Virus record (IMG/VR): IMGVR_UViG_3300020477_000127
Coordinates: 1-24,507 of that record
From: a virus
Direction: 5' to 3' (one strand)
DNA length: 24,507 nt
Positions 6,181 through 13,800 of the stretch are shown here, in pieces; position 1 is the stretch's first letter, and each line of letters starts with the position of its first letter. A program made the position numbers and the translations under genes. Under the pieces are notes generated by a model. That model ran no database searches and had not been told where the DNA came from. It saw only the letters and a list, made by a program, of their open reading frames with translations.

Positions 6181-6343
6181 ATTTAAAGACAAAAGAGTTC
6201 AGTTAGGTAAGGAAGCTCTAGAGAATATAGAGTATGAACTAAAGCTGCATGTTAGAAGAATGGCTAACAGATGCAAAATGCACAACATAAAGAGACTGAC
6301 ACCAGAACTTATGTGGGCAGCTCTTGGAAAGAACGTGAAATAG
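6155..6343 (+). CDS. Small basic protein, possible histone fold
   Basis: A 62-residue basic protein with AGGGG before the ATG at 6155. Residues 14-62 follow the histone-fold pattern: RV at 14-15, a long amphipathic helix (about 18-42), then a turn ending R47-x-T49, then a short helix PELMWAALGK. The distance from RV to the Thr of the RxT motif (36 positions) equals that in the archaeal histone HMfA as remembered. The first helix would be short. If correct, it would dimerise and bind or compact phage DNA. Other short helical DNA-binding proteins could give a similar pattern, so this is an inference. It overlaps the preceding gene by 26 bases. Confidence 0.6.
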   Translation: MTKKEIKAEFKDKRVQLGKEALENIEYELKLHVRRMANRCKMHNIKRLTPELMWAALGKNVK

Positions 6344-6344
6344 T

Positions 6345-6821
6345 ATGGGTTATCACACAGAATTTCAAGGACAGTTCAACCTAAATAGACCACTAGACAA
6401 AGAGACTCATGAGTTTCTAACTAAACTAGCAAGCACTAGGAGAATGAAAAGAAGAATGGATCCTAAGTACGGAGTTCAAGGCGAGTTCTATGTAGACGCA
6501 GCAACTGAAGATGATCCATTCGGTCAAAACGAAGACGAAACAGTTATTGATGGCAACAACCCTCCCAGAACACAACCAGGTATGTGGTGTCAGTGGATAC
6601 CAAACGAAGACGGTACAGCTATTGAATGGGATGGTGGAGAGAAGTTCTACGACTATATAGAATGGATAGAGTACATCCAAAAAGCCATATTAGACCCCAA
6701 AGGCTATCATCTTAGTGGAACAGTTTACTGGGACGGAGAAGAAAGTGGAGACTTGGGACAGATAGAAATGCGTGGCGGTAAAAGGATTGTGAGACACGCT
6801 AAAATATCCTATCATGAGTAA
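6345..6821 (+). CDS. Conserved phage protein of unknown function
   Basis: A 158-residue protein starting MGYHTEFQGQF. The pattern of MGYxTEF, paired YG..GEFYV strands, QPGMWCQWIPNEDGTAIEWDG (about 78-98) and KFYDYIEWIEYIQK..L..KGYHLSGTV.W.GE resembles a family common in phage genomes and always described as hypothetical; this recognition is from memory. The many Trp/Tyr and the strand-rich C-terminus suggest a compact alpha/beta fold. The ATG follows the previous stop by one base without a strong ribosome site, so coupling is likely. The last codons overlap the next gene. Confidence 0.72.
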   Translation: MGYHTEFQGQFNLNRPLDKETHEFLTKLASTRRMKRRMDPKYGVQGEFYVDAATEDDPFGQNEDETVIDGNNPPRTQPGMWCQWIPNEDGTAIEWDGGEKFYDYIEWIEYIQKAILDPKGYHLSGTVYWDGEESGDLGQIEMRGGKRIVRHAKISYHE

Positions 6822-7176
6822 TCCATATTATAATGAACATGAGAGAAACATGGAAAATCCTTGGTATAAAAAAGGATTTCAATATGTATTTGATCATTAT
6901 GGAGTACCAGAAAAACCATCTGAAGAGTTAATAAGATTAAGAAAGAAAGAAATCAAAGATCATGATATTAAAATTAAATACGAAAAAAAGATACAGTTGA
7001 TGAAAAGAGAAAGATTTCTTTTAAACAGCGAAATAAAAAATCTTAAAAAGACTAGACTTACTCTTCAGAATAGTAGAAGGTATTATAAACAAAAATACGA
7101 ATACAATAAACCAATCGTAGATGATTTTAAATCTACTTGGTTTTATAAATTGTTTAGGAGAAACAATGAAAGATAG
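6814..7176 (+). CDS. Coiled-coil hypothetical protein
   Basis: A 120-residue, very basic protein overlapping the previous stop by 8 bases. Residues 37-90 (ELIRLRKKEIKDHDIKIKYEKK... to ...NSRRYYKQ) are rich in Lys/Glu/Leu with heptad-like spacing, so a long coiled coil is likely. The ends are aromatic (NPYYNEHE; STWFYKLF). No family was recognised. The start lacks a strong Shine-Dalgarno and probably depends on coupling. Confidence 0.6.
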   Translation: MSNPYYNEHERNMENPWYKKGFQYVFDHYGVPEKPSEELIRLRKKEIKDHDIKIKYEKKIQLMKRERFLLNSEIKNLKKTRLTLQNSRRYYKQKYEYNKPIVDDFKSTWFYKLFRRNNER

Positions 7177-7201
7177 AGCTGATCTATTTTACCGAGTATG
7201 A
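7166..7201 (+). other. 11-codon mini-ORF resembling the start of the gene at 7427
   Basis: ATG at 7166 has a strong TAGGAG site and encodes MKDRADLFYRV before TGA, which overlaps the ATG at 7198 (ATGA). The 13 bases ATGAAAGATAGAG are identical to the start of the gene at 7427, and GCTGATCTAT recurs in both. It could be a coupling peptide for the 7198 gene or the remnant of a partial duplication. Confidence 0.35.
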
Positions 7202-7386
7202 TCTGTAAATCTGTTTATATTGTAAACACAGATGGTCAAACAGTAATAGCTACCTATGACCTGCAAAAAGGAATTTTCCAGTCTCATACTATAAATGGAG
7301 TAAAACACCTTAGAAAATGGGGCTGGAATATTCAAAAAAAAGATACAAAAAGAAAATGGCATCCAAATACTCCAGATGTCAAGTAA
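7198..7386 (+). CDS. Small hypothetical protein
   Basis: A 62-residue protein, MICKSVYIVNTDGQTV... to ...WHPNTPDVK. The first half alternates hydrophobic and polar residues (VYIVNTDGQTVIATYDLQ), suggesting a beta hairpin; the second half is basic with three Trp. No family was recognised. The start lacks its own Shine-Dalgarno but overlaps the stop of the mini-ORF at 7166, which has one, so it is likely translated by coupling. Confidence 0.5.
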   Translation: MICKSVYIVNTDGQTVIATYDLQKGIFQSHTINGVKHLRKWGWNIQKKDTKRKWHPNTPDVK

Positions 7387-7419
7387 AAAGGGGATAAATC
7401 CCTAAAAAAAGGGGATAAA
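7385..7419 (+). repeat. Tandem AAAAAGGGGATAAA repeat before the gene at 7427
   Basis: AAAAAGGGGATAAA occurs at 7385-7398 and 7406-7419, period 21. The same 14-mer occurs at 6140-6153, one base before the ATG at 6155, where its AGGGG is the ribosome site. The copies probably serve as ribosome sites; doubling before 7427 may be a slippage product. Confidence 0.55.
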
Positions 7420-7426
7420 ACTAGAA

Positions 7427-7747
7427 ATGAAAGATAGAGTAGAAACACCAGATATTGAATACTTTAAAGCTGATCTATCTAAAACTGAGAAGTTTGAAGA
7501 GGTAGATATAACTAGTAAAGAGTATAAAGAAGCTTTTGATAAGCTCTTAAATGAAGTAGTTAATAGTGTTCTTGAAAATAGCCATACTTTTGCTGAATTA
7601 AAGTGGTATATGAAACAATACTATTGGTCTTATGAAATGCTAGAGAAGGATAATCTTCCGATTAATATACTGTTTGAAGAGTGGGACCCAGATGAAGACT
7701 GGCTAATGCAAGAACAGGTTACGTACCATGGATTGAAGAATCTATGA
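7427..7747 (+). CDS. Acidic hypothetical protein
   Basis: A 106-residue acidic protein, last clear gene of the rightward block. It starts MKDRVETPDIEYFKADL and ends VTYHGLKNL. The middle (SKEYKEAFDKLLNEVVNSVLENSHTFAELKWYMKQYYWSYEMLEK) is helical with many aromatics. Pattern and charge would suit a DNA-mimic or host-protein inhibitor, but this is a guess. The AGGGG of the second tandem repeat lies about 12 bases before the ATG. A 12-codon frame (7744-7782) overlaps its stop and leads into the terminator. Confidence 0.6.
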   Translation: MKDRVETPDIEYFKADLSKTEKFEEVDITSKEYKEAFDKLLNEVVNSVLENSHTFAELKWYMKQYYWSYEMLEKDNLPINILFEEWDPDEDWLMQEQVTYHGLKNL

Positions 7748-7780
7748 AAGAGAATCTAGAAAGAAATTATCAATATGCGT

Positions 7781-7813
7781 AAAAAAAGGGGGGCTAGTCC
7801 TCCCTTTTTTTTT
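7781..7813. terminator. Bidirectional terminator between convergent blocks
   Basis: AAAAAAAGGGGGG (7781-7793), loop CTAGT, then CCTCCCTTTTTTTTT (7799-7813). The stem is GC-rich with A and T runs on both sides, so it works for both strands. It ends the rightward small-ORF block and the leftward virion block, whose last stop codon lies inside the T run. Confidence 0.9.
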
Positions 7814-10800
7814 AAGCTTCTCCTAAGAATTGCTCAATCTCTTCCATTTGTTGACCTCTTCGTTTAGCTCTATCTATACGTGACTGTACTTTATTAACAG
7901 GTAGTCTTAACAATACTTCACCTACACGTTCTGGTCTTTCATAAATTTGTTTAGCTTGTCTCACTGCTCTGCCAAATGGAAACATAGTGTAGACAGAATA
8001 ATCAGCAAACTTTTCCCAATCACCCGTCATAAGCTCTATCATTGATTCAGGTATTCTAGCTATAGGCGGTTTTAATAGATTAGCTGGACCAAGCTTTGAT
8101 CCGAAGAAAGCCATGTCACGCTCTCTCTTATCACCATATGTCCAATCAGCCATAGCTTGGATCCAATCATAAGGAGGTGCTAGTGCAGTATCAAAGATAC
8201 TAAACATGAAAGCACTGCCCAGTGCCATCATAAACATGTCTATCATAAACATATCCTTAAATCTTTCATACTCAGGAGTTCCACTTCTAAATCCATATAG
8301 CTTTGCTTGGTTGTAAAATTCTTTACGAACTCTTACAGAGTTCCAAACAAACAGTTTGAATCTTGAAAGAACCTTACCTGTAGCTGTACGCATGAAAGCA
8401 GGACGTAATGCGTTCTGATATAAGAACTGAGTATTCTCTATGCCTTTCATAGCCATCTCAAAAACAAAATCATCAGCAATGCTAAGATTTCTACCTTCAG
8501 GTCCAAACTTCTCAACAGCTTGTAACCCGTGAGCAATGAAAGCATTTAGACGATTTACACGCTCAGAATGCTGCATAAAGAAAGATCCATACTTAAGCAT
8601 AGCATCTTTTACTCCATAACGCTCAATAACCTGACCTATGCTTTCTTCACGTACTTTCGGATGACTCTTAATAGCCTTACTAATATCTCGCTTAAAATCA
8701 CTTATATTTACACCAGCCTTCTTGAGGCTGTTTTTTAAACCCTCGTTATACTCAAATTCATTTTGTATGAAGTTGTCTATAACACCACGTTCCTTGAGCC
8801 ATTCATGAAGATCTTTTTTATTCTTAACAGAACTTCCGTCAAAAAGCTTTAATACTGGCTTACCTTTTTCGTTAGAAAGAAGCCTACTATATATCTTTTC
8901 ATTATTAAAAGCATTCTTAAAGTTTCTAACGCCAGCACTGCCGAGTGTCATAAGATTGCCACTAAATATATTAGTAGCCCATGTCCCTGTGTTTGCTAAC
9001 AGAGTCATCAATTCATATTGTGCTTCCATCCTGCCGAAGTCATGTATCTTACGAGAAAAGTACTCTTTTCTTGCTTCCTTATCTTTAGGAGCATCCCTTA
9101 ATGTTTTACCTATAAATGGAACTTTTTTCCACTTCTTTGACTGCCATAGTTTTTCATAGGCTTTAATCATATTCTGATCAGATGTAAGATAAAACAAATT
9201 TCGTTTATCTTTTAGATAGAGAGGATCTATGCCTCTCTCAATTTCAGTCATTATTTCTTGAGGGAAATAAGACTGATGACCTAAAGCACTCTGCATATAA
9301 AGCTTAACATAATCACTCCATACGTCTATATAATTATTATAACGCTTACTGTTTTTAAACTTCTTCTTTTCAACTTTACTTGTTTTGTAATTACGCATTC
9401 TATGTTTCATATTACTTATCTCATAGTCACCCTTTATAGCTACAAGATTCTTATACCATCCATTAATAAGTTTTGAATGATAATCAGCTATAAGATTTGG
9501 TCGTCTGTCATAACCCTTAAGATCTAATTCACGAGCCTCCAATACAGAAATCTTACTGTCAAAGCCCATTTGTTCAAGTTTAGCATCTAGCTCTGCATCT
9601 GTTATTTTTTGAGTATCTATTAAATCTTTAATGCCAAAAAACTCTGTAGAAAACTGAGCCTTTCTCTCCATTCTTCTGATAAATAACTCTTTAGCTTTTT
9701 CAGCTTGCTTTACACTTTTAGTTTCTTTGAAAACTCTATTCTCTACTCTGTCAGCTTCTACTTGAATAGATTTAATAAAATCACGCTGTGCAGCATCATT
9801 ATAACCAAAGTTCAAATGCGGTATATATTCTTCAGCATTTCTTTGACCTATTCCTGAAAACTTATTTTTACCAGAGCGATATCCTTTAATGAATTTACCT
9901 ACATTCATGTCTGGAGTTTTCTCAAGTCTTGCTTTGAGAATCTCCATCAATCTTTTTTCATATTCATAACGCTTCAAACCATCAATGCCTACAGTTTTTA
10001 TAAGGTCAGGTCTTGTCATGTCCTTATCTACTACAGTATCTCTAAAATGCTTAAAATCAAATATACCATCCTTATTCCAACGCATATGCTTGTTCATTTT
10101 ACCTCTGGTATTTTTATACCAAGCATCAAAATCATTATCGAGTTCCCAATTGCCTAGCTTATCGGATACTCTATTCATTTTTGAGTCATAGGTATATATC
10201 CATTTTTCACCCATATCTCTAAAGAATTTTGTTACTTCAGCATCTAACTTCTTTAAGACAGGAGAAAGATTCTCCTTGTTGCCGGATTCTCTGGCTGTTA
10301 TAAGTTTATCAAACATGGAATGTCCCTGATCTATAGTATATTTAGATAAAATATCACTAATAGGCTTAAAAACTTTTTCTGAAGCATTTCTATCTTTAGA
10401 TATACCACGCTCTGATTTAAGAACATATTGTGATATAGCTCCTATAGGAGACATAAACCTATATACAGGTTCATTCTTAATCTTACCTGATCCATGTTTA
10501 ACTGGAGCATGATAAGCCTTATATTTATTTATGATACCCTTCATAGCCATTTCACTATCAACAAACCTTGGATCTAAATGCCAGTATTTTAATTTAAACT
10601 CAAGATTTTTTGGATCATGAAATTGTTCCATGAATCTGTTTATAGCTACAACATCCTCCATCTTAAAATCTGTAGCACTCCTAGGTATGCCTCTACCAGA
10701 TAATTCTCCAGTAAAGAACTTGAACCATTCATTAAAGTTATCAGCCAAAAAAGGATGATCTTTAAGGAATTTTTTAAACTTCTTAATCTCCTTTACCTGC

Positions 10801-13800
10801 GGCTTGTTTATAGCCATAAGGTCTAATGCATCTGACTTAATTACATGATCTATTTCTTTAAAGGCATCTAATGTAGCCTTTGGTTCAAAGACATCCATTG
10901 GAACCTTAACATCAACTTTAACATCAAGTTCAACAGCTTTATCAGGAACTTTAGATCTGTTATATAAATCTTCCATTCTGGAATAATACTCACGCCTTGT
11001 CATTGGGTCTATACTTTTAGACCCATGTACTTTCTCATCATGTCTAACAAGGGGAAAGTTTTTTCCACCTTTCTGCTTTAAGCCAGTTATAGGCGAAAGT
11101 AAAATTGTATGAAAGTATTTCATCATTGGATTAGGATCTATTCCATATTTATCAGCAAGATCCATAATTTTCTGATTGCCTTTCTCAATAAGAATATCTA
11201 TTTCAATATCATCTTCTTTTGAACGGATCATTTCTTTAAGTCTTTTATTCATCTCAAATATTTGAGGAATAAATTCCTTAGTTATATTGCCCTTAACGCC
11301 CTTATTTGCCATTGCCTGGTGTATGTCTAGGAAATGTTTATTTGCAAGCTCTATGGCAGCAAATTGCCCGAATGTCCTAGATGTTAAATCTAATGCATAA
11401 CCCATCTCTCTATTTAATCTTAAATTACCAATAGCTCCAGAAGATGAAATAAGCATATCTTCAGTTAGGATACCTAAATGATCATTGACAAATTTCTGAA
11501 TTTCTTTTTTAGAATAGGAAACAAGTTTACCTTTAAAGTCTTTACCCTTAATACCTTCTGATGGTGTTAATAATTTAACATCTAGTGTAGTATATAATTT
11601 TTTATATGCTTTATTAATATCAGAAAACTGAAACTTTTCAAAGTTAATACCAGCTTTTTCCATGCGTAGTGGAAGTAGAGGTATTACAGATGTATTAAAA
11701 GCTTTATCTCCTAAAGCTTTTGCTGCTACTCTAGAATTTGTAAATACAACATCAAATAAACTCATAGAATCCTTAGGAAACTCATTAATTTTATATACTA
11801 ATTTATTTGGAGTAGCCCCAGTTATATTTGTTATAGAAACCTGTTTGCCTTCTAAATAAATATTAGCTGACTCACCTCTAGATAAGCCTATATAATCATT
11901 CCACTTTAGATCAGCTATTAATTTGTTGCCTGTTTTTTTTAAAATAGTAACCTTTTTTCCCTTTACAATTTTCTCCTCCAATAAAGGCTTAAGTCTTTTA
12001 GATGCTATTGAGCGAACTTTTGAAAGAGGTTTAGATACATTAACAGCTTCTCGCAATAAACCAAGAGCACTACTTGGACCCCAGTCAAGAATATCCTGAT
12101 ACTTAAATTCACCAGAACTGGCTAATTTACCTGATCCTTTTTCATATACATTAACATCAAGCATAGAGTCAAAAAGCAAATCACGAAATTTATTATAAGG
12201 AATAACCGTTGGATCATTGCTTGCATCTGCTGACTTATTTACAATTTTAAAAATAAGATCACGGAAATATTGTTCATTAGGAATACCATGAATCATTTCT
12301 TCTTTCAAAGTGATGTCTACTAAATACTCTTTATTCCTCTCTGGATGATAAAAATCAAAACTGTAAGCACCATCTTTAGCTTTAACATAATCTACCCACT
12401 GTCGCATAACAACTGCAGAAGATAATCCATAGCCAAGCCCAGACTTCCCACGTGTTGAATTTTGTGCTGCTTTATATCTATATGCAGGTGAATATTTAAA
12501 AGCATTGTAATGCTCGAAATCTGGATTTCTTTTTGTTTTTTGTTCTCGATCTAGAAATTCTTTAACACCCCTATAACGCTTTAACATCTCTGGGTTTGTT
12601 ACTTCAGTAAACTTCCCGTCTAAAAACTCTGAATAAGGCTTATTTGATTCTAAATGTGCTCTTTCATCTTTAACATTCTCAAAATATTTCCTCAGCTTTT
12701 TACTGAACCCCTGAAATATTTTAATTGAGTCTGAGTCTTTATCTGCGCCACCAAGGTAGAAGTTGTCTTTGTCGTGCGTAAATGATCCTGCACCTCTTTG
12801 CCCTGTAAATCCTCTGAATCTAAGAGAGCGTGTTCCAGACATAGAATCAGCAGGTATACGTATAGCAAGTAAAGTAAGAGCGTCATTGAACTCTCCCATA
12901 GCTTTAGTGGAAATTCCTTTGGTGTATTCCCTACGATATAACTTCCAAAGTTCGCCAAGGGTGAGTTGCTTGTCCCTAAATACCACAGGCATCTTTCTAA
13001 AAGATTCATCTAAATAAATTTCTCCTTCTCGTAATTCCCTAGCTTTATCTCCTTTGTGCTTTATAAGCCAAGGATCTATTTCAACATAAGACATCTGATC
13101 TGGGGTATATGCTTTAAGCCAAGACTTGCCACCAGTCTCAATAAAAGGATTTGAGAATCTTCTAACTAAATATTTCTTCAATGCATTGTGCCAGTTACTA
13201 TTAAACAAAGCATTTCTTGTCATAAAATGATCACGCATAGATTCTGATATGACCTTTCTCTGGTCATGAAACTTTGCATAATCAGCGTTTGCATCAAACT
13301 CAAAGTCTCTATCGAAGAATCCATCTTTATCCAGCTTATTAATTTTATTCATAAATAAAGATGTAAGTTTCGGATCTTTATTTGTAGCTAAATATTCAAC
13401 AACAAAATCAAGCGGCAATTCCATGACACCAAGATCATGATCGTTAAACAGCTTAACAAAGGCATCCATTTCAGCATCTTTCGCTTTGCCTTTCTTACCT
13501 TCAACAGCTTTGTTATAAGCATCTACAAGGTTTTGACCTCTCGAACTTCCTAATATAGATTTTTCAACTGCTTCTTTAAAATAGAGTTCTTTAAAACCTT
13601 TGGCTTGATCTGCATTCGCCTGTCCGTAAAACTGGATAGGGATTTCGTCTCCCATAACTTGTTTGAATGGCTTTTCAAATGTTCCAAGACTAATTTGTAA
13701 ACTTTCAATTGGTAACTCATATACTTTTAATTGTTCAGGGAACAGCTCAAATTGAGGCGTTTTACTGCCATCTTTAGCAGTAAGCCAACTCTTTTCATAT

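Noticed and set aside
7744-7782. 12-codon frame overlapping the stop of the 7427 gene
   Set aside because: It is very short and runs into the terminator; the ATGA overlap alone is not enough to call a gene.
12692-13009. 105-codon minus-strand frame inside the giant gene
   Set aside because: It lies on the same strand but in another frame across the polymerase active-site region, has no ribosome site and looks like a shadow of the strongly coding frame.
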